A DNA stretch of 64,000 nucleotides from Sphingobium sp. EM0848 (GCF_013375555.1 NZ_JABXWB010000005.1:823501-887500), one strand, 5' to 3'; numbered from the stretch's first letter, positions 8,169 to 18,253 are shown. Made by a program: numbers and translations. The notes: generated by a model from the sequence alone, not told the origin.

Positions 8169-9362
8169 CTAGGTCAATGTATCGACCCTTGCTGCGATCG
8201 CCTTGAATGTAGCGATGAGTTCTATGCGAGCGAGTGGTGCACCTTGGCAATGATGAATTCCATAGCCGAACGTCATGTGGTTACGCGGATTTGCCCGATC
8301 CAGATCGATCAAGGTCGCGTTTTTGTAAACAGTGCCGTCGACATTGCCAGCTCCCCAGCGCAACATTATGCGGGAGCCCCGCGCTATTGTTACGCCACCA
8401 ACTTCCGTATCCTTCGTAGCGACGCGGAACAGGCCTTGAGCAGGCGCGTATATTCTGAGGATTTCTTCGACAAAGCTCTCGACCTTCCGTGGATCGTTGC
8501 GTATCTCGTCCAGCAGTTCAGGCTGTTTCACCAGGGCCTGCATGCCCATGCTGAGGGCATTGGTCGTTGTCTCTGCTCCCGCACTGACAAACTGCTCAAT
8601 CATCGATAGTGCTTCGACCATCGACAAGAGCTTTCCGTCGTCAAATTTCGCCATGGAGATCGCGGTGACAAGATCGTCCGGCGGCAATGGGCTGGAACGC
8701 CTTTCTTCCACCAGGGCAGCGAAATATTCATGATATTCGACGATGAGATGAGCGCATTCGATTTCGCGCTCCGCGGTTATCGGACCTTTGAGATTTTCCG
8801 AAAATGCGTCCGCCCATATCCGCATCTTGCCGAACATCGACGGGTCAAGACCCATTAAGGTTGATATGACGGCAAAAGGCAGCGGAATGGCAAATTCCTC
8901 CACAAAGTCGCCGCCGCCCTTTGCGAACATTCTATCCAGGGTCTGGGACACAAAAGCTTCAACAAATGATTTGGAATTCGTCATCCGCTTTGGCGAGAGG
9001 GCGTTGTTCATGATCTTGCGATAACGCTTGTGAAGCGGAGGATCGGTTACAACGGTCAATGGTTCGGTCACATAGCTTGTTTCCCGAATCTTCCGGGCTT
9101 CTTCTTTCGCACTCGATGTGAAGACCAGGTCAAGGGATCCCTTGCTGGAAAATGTATCGGTATCGAGCGCGCATTGTCTGATCAGATCATTCGTCGTCAC
9201 GACATAGAGATTGAGAACATTGTCCCAGTAAATGGGATGGTTTTCCTGAAGTTTCTTATAGAAATCATAGGGATATTTCTGAACAGTAGAATCCAGAAAG
9301 CCGCTATACTTCACAATGTCGGCTCGGGCGTGTGAATTTCCAATGTCTGAATCACTATTCAT
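8169..9362 (-). CDS. Cytochrome P450, C-terminus cut short by an amber codon
   Basis: A 397-residue P450 with I-helix AGAETT (residues 261-266), the ExxR pair E300/R303 and the haem-binding loop FGYGIHHCQGAPLAR (Cys372). The start at ATG 9362 has GGAG 7 bases upstream. Class I bacterial P450s use ferredoxin partners to hydroxylate lipophilic substrates; no ferredoxin gene is next to it. The protein stops only 25 residues after the haem Cys at TAG 8171-8169. The same frame continues for 29 more codons and looks like a normal P450 end, so the gene carries a nonsense mutation or is read through. Confidence 0.85.
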   Translation of the reverse strand: MNSDSDIGNSHARADIVKYSGFLDSTVQKYPYDFYKKLQENHPIYWDNVLNLYVVTTNDLIRQCALDTDTFSSKGSLDLVFTSSAKEEARKIRETSYVTEPLTVVTDPPLHKRYRKIMNNALSPKRMTNSKSFVEAFVSQTLDRMFAKGGGDFVEEFAIPLPFAVISTLMGLDPSMFGKMRIWADAFSENLKGPITAEREIECAHLIVEYHEYFAALVEERRSSPLPPDDLVTAISMAKFDDGKLLSMVEALSMIEQFVSAGAETTTNALSMGMQALVKQPELLDEIRNDPRKVESFVEEILRIYAPAQGLFRVATKDTEVGGVTIARGSRIMLRWGAGNVDGTVYKNATLIDLDRANPRNHMTFGYGIHHCQGAPLARIELIATFKAIAARVDTLT

Positions 9363-9558
9363 ATATTGTCTCCTAATCTCATGACTATGAGCAGAAACGC
9401 GGATGAAGGCTCCTCGATCATTTGCAAGAAATCGAATGATATTCAAAGCCTATCACGCCATCACGCCATAGCGGCCTCTTGTAAAATGATATCCTGTTAT
9501 TCTTGGGCGATGCTGCGTTCCCGTTCGTCGATCCGAGCAGGTAAAGCTCATAATATTG

Positions 9559-10368
9559 TCAATATTGCCTCGTAATAGCCTCTTTTACCGCGCGCCGGGT
9601 CATGACCTCTACCAGATGCGCGCGATATTCGGCATCGGCGTGGATATCGCTGTTCATCACTGATATGTCGGTCTTGATCTCATCCAGACTGTCGGCCGAG
9701 AAGTTCTCGGTCAATGCCTCTTCCGCCTCGATCCAGCGATAGGCGCCCATCTGGCCGGCGCCTGTGATGCCCACGCGCACCAGTCCGCCAAAGCGCGCCA
9801 CGAAAACGCCGGCGAGGGCAAAGCGGGACGCGGGATGGCGGAATTTGACATAGGCGGCTGTATCGGGGACGGGAAATTCAACGGCGGTGACCAGTGCGCC
9901 ATCGGTCAGCGCAGTCTCGAACACACCGAGGAAAAAATCATCCGCCTCGATCTCGCCGGCGGTGGTATGGATTCGGGCGCCCAGGGCGAGGCAGGCCGAT
10001 GGATAGCAAGCGGCGGGATCGTTGTTTGCCACGGACCCGCCCAGCGTGCCCTGGGCGCGGACCATCGGATCGCCGATCCAGCCTGCAAGATCCGCGATGG
10101 CCGGGATCGTTTCGCGCATCAGGGCGGACCGGGCGACATCGGCGTGCCGCGTCAGCGCGCCGATTGTGATGACCTCACCGTCCCGTTTGATCCCGCGCAG
10201 TTCTTCAAGGTCGCGCAGGTCGATGATGTTTTCCGGGGCGGCGAAGCGCAGTTTCATCATCGGCAGCAGCGACTGTCCGCCCGCCAGGAATCTGGCATTG
10301 TCGAGCGTTTCGCGCAGCCTGCATGTCCCCTCGATACTGGCGTCGCGATGATAGGCGAAGGAATACAT
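9559..10368 (-). CDS. Molybdenum hydroxylase, FAD-binding medium subunit (CoxM/CutM type)
   Basis: The 269-residue protein has the two FAD-contact motifs of the xanthine-dehydrogenase family medium subunit: AGGQSLLP (about residue 29) and TLGGSVANNDPAA (about residue 107). It passes electrons from the iron-sulfur subunit to FAD and on to an acceptor. It is the third gene of a large-small-medium operon (13311 to 9559), 26 bases after the 2Fe-2S gene. The P450 gene follows about 200 bases downstream in the same direction and may or may not be cotranscribed. Confidence 0.9.
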   Translation of the reverse strand: MYSFAYHRDASIEGTCRLRETLDNARFLAGGQSLLPMMKLRFAAPENIIDLRDLEELRGIKRDGEVITIGALTRHADVARSALMRETIPAIADLAGWIGDPMVRAQGTLGGSVANNDPAACYPSACLALGARIHTTAGEIEADDFFLGVFETALTDGALVTAVEFPVPDTAAYVKFRHPASRFALAGVFVARFGGLVRVGITGAGQMGAYRWIEAEEALTENFSADSLDEIKTDISVMNSDIHADAEYRAHLVEVMTRRAVKEAITRQY

Positions 10369-10394
10369 GCATCTCTCCTGCGCGGACGGGAGTG

Positions 10395-10916
10395 TCAGGG
10401 CGTGCCTGTCGGATAGGAAGCGGCGTCGGCGCTGCTGCCGGCCATGACTTTCGCGCCATCACTTATGGCCTTTACGATGTTCACATAACCGGTGCAGCGG
10501 CAGATATTGCCTTCCAGTTCTTCACGGATGGTTGCCTCGTCAAGCTCGAGGCCAAGGCGTCTCACCATGTCGATCGCGGCCATGACGAAGCCGGGGGTGC
10601 AGTAACCGCACTGCAAACCATGATTGCGGCGAAAGGCGTCCTGCATGGGATGCAGTTCGCCGCCATGGGCGATCCCTTCGATTGTCGTGACTTCGGCTCC
10701 GTCGCAGGACATGGCGAGCGTGGTGCAGCTTTTCACGGCGCGGCCGTTGACGTGGACGGTGCACGCGCCGCACTGCGTCGTGTCGCAGCCGACATGGGTG
10801 CCGGTCAGGCGCAATTGCTCGCGAAGGAACTGCACGAGCAGAAGTTCACCTGGAATTTCGCGTGTCAGCCGCGTGCCGTTCACTGTCATGGCTAATGGGT
10901 AAGATCGCATCGGCAT
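10395..10916 (-). CDS. Molybdenum hydroxylase, [2Fe-2S] small subunit (CoxS/CutS type)
   Basis: A 173-residue iron-sulfur subunit. The plant-ferredoxin-type cluster is bound by Cys44, Cys49, Cys52 and Cys64 ([13 protein letters not shown]...SC). The second, all-helical cluster domain uses Cys103, Cys106, Cys139 and Cys141 ([16 protein letters not shown]). The chosen ATG 10916 lies one base after the stop of the large-subunit gene, so translation is likely coupled. It shuttles electrons between molybdenum cofactor and FAD subunits in the cytoplasm. Confidence 0.92.
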   Translation of the reverse strand: MPMRSYPLAMTVNGTRLTREIPGELLLVQFLREQLRLTGTHVGCDTTQCGACTVHVNGRAVKSCTTLAMSCDGAEVTTIEGIAHGGELHPMQDAFRRNHGLQCGYCTPGFVMAAIDMVRRLGLELDEATIREELEGNICRCTGYVNIVKAISDGAKVMAGSSADAASYPTGTP

Positions 10917-10917
10917 T

Positions 10918-13311
10918 TCAGGCCGCCGGTTCCATGTGCTGTGCAAGATGTTCCGGTTTCCCGGCGTCGCGTATCGCCTTCCACAAGCGTTGCGGTGTCG
11001 CGGGCATGTCGAAATGCCTGATGCCCAGCGGCCGGAGCGCGTTGCAGACCGCGTTCAGTCCGGCGGGCAGGGCGCCGACAGTGCCGCTTTCGCCCGCGCC
11101 CTTTATGCCCAGCGGGTTATTGGGGGAGGGCACATGATTGCTGATCGTCTGGATCGGCGGCATATCGAATGCGCGTGGCATCTGATAGTCCATGAAGCTG
11201 CCGGTCTGTAGCTGTCCGTCCTGATCATAAACGATGGTCTCGCCCAGAATCTGGCCAAGTCCCTGGAGCACGCCACCATGTATCTGCCCAGCGACGATCA
11301 TCGGGTTGATCGCATTGCCCACATCTTCGCAGACCCAATAGCCGATATAGTGCATCTGCCCGGTTTCAGGATCGATCTCTACCTCGCAGATGTGGCAGCC
11401 ATTGGGGAAGGTGGGGCCGGCCATGCTGACAAGCTGGCTATGCGAAAGGCCTGCTTCCATGCCGGGCGGCAACCTGGCCGGCTGATGGGCGAGGGCCGCG
11501 ATTTCGGGGAATGTCGCGCTTCGGTTCGTGTTCCGCGCAGTGAACGTGCCGTCCTGAAATTCAATCTCCTCGACATTGGTTGCCAGCAGGAAGGCGGCAA
11601 TGGCCGTCGCCTTCTCGATAATCCTGCCGGCGATGGTCTGGATCAGGACGCCGCCGACTGCCGCAGCCCGCGACCCGCCGGAGCCCATGCCGAATGGCTG
11701 GATATCGGTATCGCATGGCTTCATGCGTATCCTGTCCGGCTGAACGCCAAGGAATTCCGAAACGAGCTGGCGCATCGTCGTTTCCTGTCCCTGCCCGTGA
11801 TTGTGGAATCCCGTGCTGACCGTCACTGATCCATCGGCTTCCACGCTGATTGCACCCATTTCGTCTTTCATCGACGCGGCGATTTCGACGACATGGGCCA
11901 TGCCGATCCCGCGCAGCTTGCCCCGCCGCATCGCCTCCAGCTTGCGCTGTTCGAAACCGTCCCAATCCGCGGCGGCTTGTGCCTTGGCCTGGCTGGTCGG
12001 GTAGTCGCCGCTGTCGTAGGTGAAGATGAAGCCCGTATCGTAGGGAAACTGGGAAGGCTGGATGAGATTGCGCCGGCGCAACTCGGCGGGGTCCATGCCG
12101 ATTTCATGGGCTGCCACGTCGATTGCGCGTTCGACGACAGTGATTGCCTCCGGTCGTCCGGCCCCGCGATAGGCGCCGATCGGCACCGTATTGGTGAAAT
12201 AGGCGCGCACCTCCGCATGGATGGCGGGAATGGTGTAGACGCCCGAAAGATGTCCGATATTGCCAAGCGCGCAATTCATACCCGTAAGGCCGATATAGGC
12301 GCCCAGATTTGCGCGGGTCTTGACCCGCAGGCCGGTGATCATGGCATTCGCGTCGAGCGCGATTTCGCATGTAGCGGACTGGTCCCGGGCATGGCAGTCC
12401 GAAAGGAAGCCTTCCGATCGCTCGGATGTCCAACGCACGGGCCGGCCGACCTTTCGCGCGGCCCACAGCACCAGTGCGAATTCGGGGTGGGGCGCGGCCT
12501 TCAGGCCAAAGCCCCCGCCCACGTCCAGCGCTCTCACACGCACTTGGTTGGGGGGTATCTTGAAAATGCACGCTGCCAACTGGTTCCGCACCAGATGCGC
12601 GCCCTGAACGCCGGCGGTCAGCTCATAACGGTTTTCGGCCTGGTTCCATTCGCCAAGTGCAGTGCGCGGTTCCATGGAGGACACGGCCACGCGGCTGATG
12701 CCGACATCGACCCGTGTAATGGTGGCGGCCTCCGCGAAAGCCTTGTCGACGGCCTCCGGGTTGCCGAAACGGCCGATGGCGCACAGATTGCTTGGGCATT
12801 CGGGCCAGATGGTCGGCGCATTGTCGGCGTCGGCCTCAGCCAGTGAGGAAACCGTCGGCATCGTTTCATAGTCGACTTCGATCAGTTCCGCGGCATTTTT
12901 GGCCTGGGTGATGGATTCGGCAATCACGATCGCGACAGGTTCACCCGCATAGCGCGCGACATCCTTTGCGATCACGGTGAACGGTGGTTCGAAATTGGGG
13001 CTGCCGTCGGGAGCTGTGCTGCGCGTCAACGAGGGAAAGCCGCCAAGGTCATCCTTCGCAGCATCGGCGCCGGTGAAGATCGCCAGCACGCCCGGGCAAC
13101 GGCTTGCTGTGCCTGTATCGATCCCGTTGATCCGCGCGGCGGCATGAGGGGACCGCAGGACGTACATCATCGTCGAACGCGGCGGCGCCAAGTCATCGGT
13201 GAACTGACCAAGACCGCGTAGCAACCTTGCATCCTCGGCCCGTGGGACCGATTGTCCGATACCGAATTTCCTCATCCGTTTCAGGTCCTCATCCTCATCC
13301 GTCCGCGACAT
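10918..13311 (-). CDS. Molybdenum hydroxylase, molybdopterin-binding large subunit (form II CoxL / aldehyde oxidase type)
   Basis: A 797-residue catalytic subunit. The active-site loop reads [11 protein letters not shown], the form II signature; true CO dehydrogenase (form I) has AYxCSFR, so CO oxidation is unlikely. The conserved catalytic Glu is present in [11 protein letters not shown] near the C-terminus. Enzymes of this group hydroxylate aldehydes or N-heteroaromatic or other ring carbons using water. The start ATG 13311 is assumed; an ATG at 13275 (MRKFGIG) is an alternative. It heads the operon with the small and medium subunits. A CoxG-like gene is divergent. Confidence 0.92.
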   Translation of the reverse strand: MSRTDEDEDLKRMRKFGIGQSVPRAEDARLLRGLGQFTDDLAPPRSTMMYVLRSPHAAARINGIDTGTASRCPGVLAIFTGADAAKDDLGGFPSLTRSTAPDGSPNFEPPFTVIAKDVARYAGEPVAIVIAESITQAKNAAELIEVDYETMPTVSSLAEADADNAPTIWPECPSNLCAIGRFGNPEAVDKAFAEAATITRVDVGISRVAVSSMEPRTALGEWNQAENRYELTAGVQGAHLVRNQLAACIFKIPPNQVRVRALDVGGGFGLKAAPHPEFALVLWAARKVGRPVRWTSERSEGFLSDCHARDQSATCEIALDANAMITGLRVKTRANLGAYIGLTGMNCALGNIGHLSGVYTIPAIHAEVRAYFTNTVPIGAYRGAGRPEAITVVERAIDVAAHEIGMDPAELRRRNLIQPSQFPYDTGFIFTYDSGDYPTSQAKAQAAADWDGFEQRKLEAMRRGKLRGIGMAHVVEIAASMKDEMGAISVEADGSVTVSTGFHNHGQGQETTMRQLVSEFLGVQPDRIRMKPCDTDIQPFGMGSGGSRAAAVGGVLIQTIAGRIIEKATAIAAFLLATNVEEIEFQDGTFTARNTNRSATFPEIAALAHQPARLPPGMEAGLSHSQLVSMAGPTFPNGCHICEVEIDPETGQMHYIGYWVCEDVGNAINPMIVAGQIHGGVLQGLGQILGETIVYDQDGQLQTGSFMDYQMPRAFDMPPIQTISNHVPSPNNPLGIKGAGESGTVGALPAGLNAVCNALRPLGIRHFDMPATPQRLWKAIRDAGKPEHLAQHMEPAA

Positions 13312-13483
13312 GATTTCAGTTCATCACCGATTTCGGCGCGGTGCGGCTACGTCCTCCCTCATTTTTCCCGGGCATTGGGAACAGTCGACAGCTATTTTCC
13401 GGTAGATGCCGGTATCGGAAAATTGGGGCATGACTTACTCTCATTAGTGTGAGTCCTGATAGCGGGCGTTTGCACATATGCTC

Positions 13484-13505
13484 ATAACCTGATTCATATG
13501 GTTAT
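13484..13505. promoter_or_regulatory. Inverted repeat between the molybdenum hydroxylase operon and coxG
   Basis: ATAACC and GGTTAT flank a 10-base spacer in the gap between divergent genes (starts at 13311 and 13560). The dyad lies about 55 bases before the CoxG start. It could be an operator for both directions. No regulator gene is adjacent, so the binding protein is unknown. Confidence 0.3.
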
Positions 13506-13559
13506 TGCCGCGCGGAGCAGGAGCGGTATCGTGGACCAGGCTTCAGGCGGGATGCTCAG

Positions 13560-14282
13560 ATGGCTTTCAGGATGGATGGCGAATTTCTCGTCCCGGCATC
13601 GCGCAGGGAAGTCTGGGCCGGGCTGAACGATCCGGACGTTCTGTGCAGGTGCATCGACGGGTGTCAGGAGCTCCGCAAGACCGGAGACAATCATTTTCTT
13701 GCCAAGGTCGAGATCAAGATCGGGCCGGTTGCGGCGGTATTTGATGGCAAGGTCGAGTTGCGCGACATCGATGAACTCAACGGCTACCGGATTGAAGGGC
13801 AGGGCGATGGCGGCGCGGCTGGCTTTGCCAAGGGCGGGGTCAATGTCACCCTGTCGGATGCAGAGGGCGGTACTCTGCTGCACTATGATGTGAATGCGGA
13901 TATCGGTGGACGGCTCGCCCAGCTTGGCGGGCGGTTGATCAATGGCGTGGCGAAAAAGCAGGCGGATTTGTTCTTTGCCAATTTCGTCGTTCAGTTTGGC
14001 GAGAGGGATGGCCTTGATGGCAAGGCATCTGCAGAGGCTGTTGAAGTGGACGTCCTCAACACTGTTCCGGCTGCTCCGCAGGCGGTCCGCGCGGCTCGCC
14101 CGACGCCGTCTGATCCAGTTCCAGTCCCCTGGGCGACGATGGTCGCACTGGTTCTGGGCGTGATTGCGGGCTTTCTTCTGGGCAGGAGCAATGCCGGGGA
14201 CTTGTGGGTTCTGGCCGTCGTCATTTTCGGCATTGCCTGCCTGGGAGTCGGTCTCAAGATCGGGCGAAGCGCTCTGGCCTGA
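13560..14282 (+). CDS. CoxG-family (SRPBCC) accessory protein with C-terminal membrane anchor
   Basis: A 240-residue protein. Residues 1 to about 145 are the CoxG SRPBCC domain (EFLVPASRREVWAGLNDPDV, VKIKIGPV-like AKVEIKIGPVAAVF, GGRLINGVAKKQ). After a Pro/Ala linker there are two hydrophobic helices (about 190-205 and 212-232). In carboxydotrophs CoxG helps anchor the molybdenum hydroxylase to the membrane. Here the divergent position next to CoxL/S/M homologues suggests the same role for this enzyme. The linker and tail length are usual for the family. Confidence 0.88.
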   Translation: MAFRMDGEFLVPASRREVWAGLNDPDVLCRCIDGCQELRKTGDNHFLAKVEIKIGPVAAVFDGKVELRDIDELNGYRIEGQGDGGAAGFAKGGVNVTLSDAEGGTLLHYDVNADIGGRLAQLGGRLINGVAKKQADLFFANFVVQFGERDGLDGKASAEAVEVDVLNTVPAAPQAVRAARPTPSDPVPVPWATMVALVLGVIAGFLLGRSNAGDLWVLAVVIFGIACLGVGLKIGRSALA

Positions 14283-14293
14283 GGGAGTGCATG

Positions 14294-14329
14294 GATAGGG
14301 ACGCGTGCTGGGGGGCAGGCGTCCCTATC
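14294..14329. terminator. Hairpin between convergent genes
   Basis: Perfect 11-base arms GATAGGGACGC and GCGTCCCTATC enclose a 14-base loop. It lies 12 bases after the CoxG stop and before the end of the opposing CapA gene. There is no long T-run on either side, so it may stop transcription weakly in both directions. Confidence 0.6.
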
Positions 14330-14378
14330 GGGGCTTAGCAGAAGGACAGAGCATCTCCTTTGCTGTGGCGACGTCCAA

Positions 14379-15551
14379 TCACCCGGCCGTAATCACAAGA
14401 TTGTCGCCATCCACCGTGTAATGCGTGGACAGCTTCTGATCTGCGGTGATCTCGCGCAGATAGTCGAGAACCTGCTGGAAGCCGGGTTGATCGGCATTCT
14501 GCGGTACGGGTTGGGCACGCGTGTTGATGAGGACCGGGCGGCAGACGATCCGCTGGATGCTCGCGTCCGACGTCAGTTCGACCGAGGCGATCATGGACAG
14601 GATCTGATCGGGACTCATCACATAGGCCGCGAACCATTCATCATAGTCCGTTGCTGTCTTGATCGTCCTGTGGGTCTCGATGAGATGGCGGAACTCGGGA
14701 TTGCGGGCCATGCCCGCCTCAAGCAGATCGAGCGGCATGTCGAAGCAGAAATTGCCCAGACTGTAGAATATCGGCTTGCCGCGATAGATTTCGATCCCCT
14801 TCAGGATATGCGGGCCATGTCCGATAATCATGTCCGCGCCTGCATCGATTGCGGCGTGGGCGACCTCTCTCTCATAGTCCGCGATGACGCTCTTGACGAG
14901 GTGAACGCCCCAGTGCAGCGACACGGCAAGGAAATCGCTCTGCTTCTTCGCGGCGGCGATATCGGCCAGCAGGGCGGCAAGATCCTCGCGGTCGGCGAAG
15001 GTACGTATCCGTGGCGCTGTTCCGGGCTGGTAATCCGTTTGCTCATACAGGGTGTGCGCGCGCATCGGGGCGGCGCCGGGTTTGCCCGGACGGGCCTCAT
15101 AGCCTTTTCGCAGGACCGAACTATAGGCAAGAAAGCCGAGGCGAAGCCCATTCCGCTCCAGAATGGCGGGGGTTCGCGCTTCCTGAATATCCTTGCCCGC
15201 TCCGATCACGGCGAAACCTTGGTCCCGCATCGCGCCGACAGTCTCCATGAACACGTCAGGCCCCAGATCGTAGCAATGGTTGCTCGCAAAGGACACCACA
15301 TCGAGATGACCCAGACGCAGAGCGGCGACATGCTCGGGCCGGGTCAACTCCGTGAAGCCGACGTCGGGCAGGTCCGTCGTGTTGCTGTACAGGCGCTCAT
15401 TCTGAGCAAACACCGCATCATATTTCGCGAGTTCCGGTCCGGCGTGTACCCAGGCCGACTCAGGTTCGCGATGAAAGGCGGTCACATCGCCCACTGCGGC
15501 CAGCCGGATCAGCTGTACTTCCTCCACATCTCTCTCCAGAAACTGAACATT
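14379..15551 (-). CDS. CapA-family calcineurin-fold metallohydrolase-like protein (copy 1)
   Basis: A protein of about 390 residues with CapA (PGA_cap) motifs: AAVGDV, FAQNERLYSN, SFASNHCYDLG, SLHWGVH and IGHGPHILKGIEIYRGKPIFYSLGNF (the last split here for length). These positions hold the metal ligands of the fold. No signal peptide is visible, unlike many poly-gamma-glutamate capsule proteins. ATG 15551 is assumed; a GTG at 15527 behind GGAGAGA is an alternative. The gene follows the TauD dioxygenase gene by 55 bases, in an apparent operon. A paralogue is at 21688. A catabolic rather than capsule role is inferred from context. Confidence 0.85.
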   Translation of the reverse strand, partial: NVQFLERDVEEVQLIRLAAVGDVTAFHREPESAWVHAGPELAKYDAVFAQNERLYSNTTDLPDVGFTELTRPEHVAALRLGHLDVVSFASNHCYDLGPDVFMETVGAMRDQGFAVIGAGKDIQEARTPAILERNGLRLGFLAYSSVLRKGYEARPGKPGAAPMRAHTLYEQTDYQPGTAPRIRTFADREDLAALLADIAAAKKQSDFLAVSLHWGVHLVKSVIADYEREVAHAAIDAGADMIIGHGPHILKGIEIYRGKPIFYSLGNFCFDMPLDLLEAGMARNPEFRHLIETHRTIKTATDYDEWFAAYVMSPDQILSMIASVELTSDASIQRIVCRPVLINTRAQPVPQNADQPGFQQVLDYLREITADQKLSTHYTVDGDNLVITAG

Positions 15552-15606
15552 CATTTGGGTGATGGAAGAGGACGGCATGCGGTTCCCGTGCCGTCCTCGC
15601 CCCCGC

Positions 15607-16527
15607 TCAGGCAGCCTGCGGCTCCAGCTTGAGCGCACGACCCTGGCGACCATCGATGCCGACCGGAACGGAGCCGGCCAGAGTGGCGCGTTTCATGACG
15701 CGCAGCTGTGATCCGAAATCGACGATGGCGCGATGCTGCGAGGCGCGATTGTCCCAGATCGCGACGTCGCCGGGCTGCCAGCGCCAGCGCACCGTGTTTT
15801 CCGGCCGGGTGATGTGGTCCTGGAGAATCGCGATGAGGTGCCGCGAATCCGACCCGCTGAAGCCCGCGAACCGCTGCATGTAGAATCCGGTCAGCAGGGC
15901 GCGCTCGCCGGTTTCAGGGTGGACGCGGACGACCGGATGTTCGCTTTCATACACTTTGGGCCGGTAGGTTTCCTTCCATTCCTTGTCCTCAGAAACATTG
16001 CCTGTCACCTCTGAGCTATCAAATGTGCTCTTGTGAATACCCCACAGATTGTCGGCGAGTGCCTTGAGAGGGGTGGGCAGGTCGGTGTAGGCGGTCGCCG
16101 TGTTCGCCCAGAGCGTGTCCCCGCCCGCTGCAGGAGAAACAACCGCGCGCAACATGGTCATGTCTGGCGGCGCCGGCATATAGGTCTGGTCGGTGTGCCA
16201 GATGTCGGCGGCATAGCCGTCCGAGGCGGAATTCAGCTCATAAAGAAAATGCGATCCGCCACCGGCTGCAATCGCTGACCCCATGCGGGCAACGAGGGCT
16301 TGCTGCCCCTCATCGTCCAGTTGTTGGTTGCGAAAAAATACGACCTTATGCCGTGCGGTCGCGGCACGGATGGCGGCGATCGTGTCACTGTCCATGTCGC
16401 CGGAAAGCGCGACACCCCGGATTTCCACGCCGATGCGTCCCCCGACCGGCGCGATGTCGAGCGGGTTCGCAGGGTCGGGCATGTTAACATAGGTCGTTTC
16501 GGACTCGGCCAGATCTATTTTGGTCAT
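15607..16527 (-). CDS. TauD/TfdA-family 2-oxoglutarate-dependent dioxygenase (copy 1)
   Basis: A 306-residue non-haem iron dioxygenase. The iron triad is His111 and Asp113 (IWHTDQTY) and His265 (SQHRAI); Arg276 in SQLRVMKR is placed to bind 2-oxoglutarate. Family members hydroxylate sulfonates, aryloxyalkanoates and other small acids, often releasing the other half of the molecule. It precedes the CapA-like gene in the same operon. A close paralogue at 51055 sits in a receptor/Rieske operon, so both probably act on related compounds. Confidence 0.92.
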   Translation of the reverse strand: MTKIDLAESETTYVNMPDPANPLDIAPVGGRIGVEIRGVALSGDMDSDTIAAIRAATARHKVVFFRNQQLDDEGQQALVARMGSAIAAGGGSHFLYELNSASDGYAADIWHTDQTYMPAPPDMTMLRAVVSPAAGGDTLWANTATAYTDLPTPLKALADNLWGIHKSTFDSSEVTGNVSEDKEWKETYRPKVYESEHPVVRVHPETGERALLTGFYMQRFAGFSGSDSRHLIAILQDHITRPENTVRWRWQPGDVAIWDNRASQHRAIVDFGSQLRVMKRATLAGSVPVGIDGRQGRALKLEPQAA

Positions 16528-16991
16528 GGATATTTCCTATCAATATTCGCCAGTTCCCGTCGCGCGGTCACCTAAGGCCCATCGCGAAGTCAAAGGCCGG
16601 TCACGGCATCCGATGACAAAAGCCATCGAACGACATGACCGCGTTTCTCCAGCAGGAGCTTCCTCGAATGGTCGATGAAGTCTCCTTCCCCGCGGCGGTC
16701 TTGCAGAAACATCGTCCTCAAATCCGAATCGGGTCGAATGGACAATAGCGCGATCAAATCATGCTGCTATGTGACCAGTTGTGCTGGTATAATGGCTAAT
16801 ATGATCGCCTTTCGGGCTTCGATGGTTCATCGTTCCCTGTGTGTTGCGGTTTCGCGAATGGCGCCATCATTTATAGGCCAGGCCGTCTCGGCAGACGCTG
16901 GCTGAAGAGAGAAGCGGCGATGACCATTCGGCCGAGCCATGTCCCGGCTTTGCGCCAGCCGTACAGGGTTTGGACAAAAATATCGTCAGAA
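16528..16991. other. Gene-free stretch between TauD and TetR genes
   Basis: The 464 bases upstream of the TauD start hold no convincing gene. Open frames on the plus strand here (for example 16839-17279) run into the antisense side of the TetR gene and show no family resemblance. The TauD promoter should lie near 16530-16650. I saw no clear dyad. Confidence 0.4.
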
Positions 16992-17675
16992 TTAGCAGGC
17001 CATGAACATCAGATGGCTGAGTCTCATGAGGTCGGATTTGGCGGATTCGATATTCTCATTCTTCGCCTTGGGCTTGCGCCTGAACGCATCGAATCTGTCG
17101 GGATGCGCGCAAATGAAAAGCATCGACGCCACCAGATAGGAGTAGGCATTCACCAGCGTTTCACGGTTGGCATGAGGGAGAGCCGCCATTGCCCGGTCCA
17201 GAAACGCATCGGTCACATAATTGAAGTCCTTTTCAATCAAGTGCCCCCATTTGTTCATGTTAATGAGCTGGGAGAGTAATTTGATATAGGCCTTCTTCTG
17301 CCTGGACCTACCAAATCTATATTCGAAGATCGGTATGCTATAGGCCTCGACGATGCGTTTCATCGCTTCGGAAGGGGCCAACTGCGCTACATCGATTGCC
17401 GCAAGATTGGCCAGTCGTTCCTGTCCCAGGATCACCGCGCGGCGATGAATGACCTCCTCGAACAATAGTTCCTTCTTTCCAAAGTGATAAGTGCAAAGCG
17501 CAATATGCAGATCTGCTTCCACGGCGATATCGCGCAACGACGTTCCATCATATCCGTGCTCGGCAAAAAGCCGTTCGGCCGCATCCAGCAGCTTGGTCTT
17601 TGTCGCGGCCCCCGTAGGCGACTGCTTGCGCGATTTCACGGTGTCGGCAACGGATGCCTTCGTTTCAGTCTTCAT
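16992..17675 (-). CDS. TetR-family transcriptional regulator
   Basis: A 227-residue protein. Residues 24-70 form the TetR DNA-binding domain (TKTKLLDAAERLFAEHGYDG, TSLRDIAVEADLHIALCTYHF, GKKELLFEEVI). The rest is helical with an Arg/Lys-rich patch, probably the ligand and dimer domain. These proteins usually repress genes next to them until a small ligand binds. The upstream gap to the lactonase-like gene contains a dyad at 17962-17973 that could be its site. The ligand is unknown. Confidence 0.88.
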   Translation of the reverse strand: MKTETKASVADTVKSRKQSPTGAATKTKLLDAAERLFAEHGYDGTSLRDIAVEADLHIALCTYHFGKKELLFEEVIHRRAVILGQERLANLAAIDVAQLAPSEAMKRIVEAYSIPIFEYRFGRSRQKKAYIKLLSQLINMNKWGHLIEKDFNYVTDAFLDRAMAALPHANRETLVNAYSYLVASMLFICAHPDRFDAFRRKPKAKNENIESAKSDLMRLSHLMFMAC

Positions 17676-18253
17676 TATCCGGCCACACAGAAATTTGGAC
17701 GGAGCAGGATCGTCAACATAATGTCACCCATTGGACGCGATCCACCCACTTCCAGAAATTCGCATTGTAAAACGACTACTTCTTCGACAGGCAGGATATT
17801 GATCGGCTCAACCTCCGTCAACCGAGCTTTGGATGCCGGAGCCCGCATCAGTGCGGGACGTCTCGATCGGTGCATGTTCGTTCCGCTTTCATTGGGGTTC
17901 GGATCGGCCGGTCGGCTGACACTCCATGATCCGCTCCAGTTCGCTTGATGTCATAATTTGATTGGTTGACCAAATAAATAATTTGACTCCGGCAATTCCA
18001 GACCGATAACTAGGCGCAAAGACAAGCCGACAAGTGCGGCCGGAGGATGTCATGGAAGAAGTCGGGGGCATTCTGCCGTGAGAGTGGCCCTGCCTTGGCG
18101 TGCGCCTGTGTGACTGATGACGGGATTGTTGCAATCTTCCGTCCCGCCGTGGCGCGACGCGGCAGCAATTGAGATGGGAGTTTTTGTCGTCCTTTGATCG
18201 TTCCAAGAAAACGAAAGGAAGTCGAAGATTTTCTAAGAATAAAGGAGAGAAAA
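17676..18253. other. Long divergent gap between TetR and lactonase-like genes
   Basis: These 578 bases carry no recognisable gene. The part around 17940-17990 is AT-rich and holds the dyad described at 17962-17973. The length is unusual for such a tightly packed region and may contain the remains of lost sequence. Confidence 0.4.
17962..17973. promoter_or_regulatory. TTGGT-TG-ACCAA dyad
   Basis: A perfect short inverted repeat in an AT-rich setting, about 290 bases before both the TetR start and the lactonase-like start. Its form (TGGTnnACCA core) is like sites bound by GntR/FadR-type or TetR-type dimers. Assignment to the adjacent TetR protein is inference. Confidence 0.35.

Noticed and set aside
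10918..13311. Aerobic CO dehydrogenase (form I CoxL)
   Set aside because: The active-site loop is AYRGAGR, not AYxCSFR.
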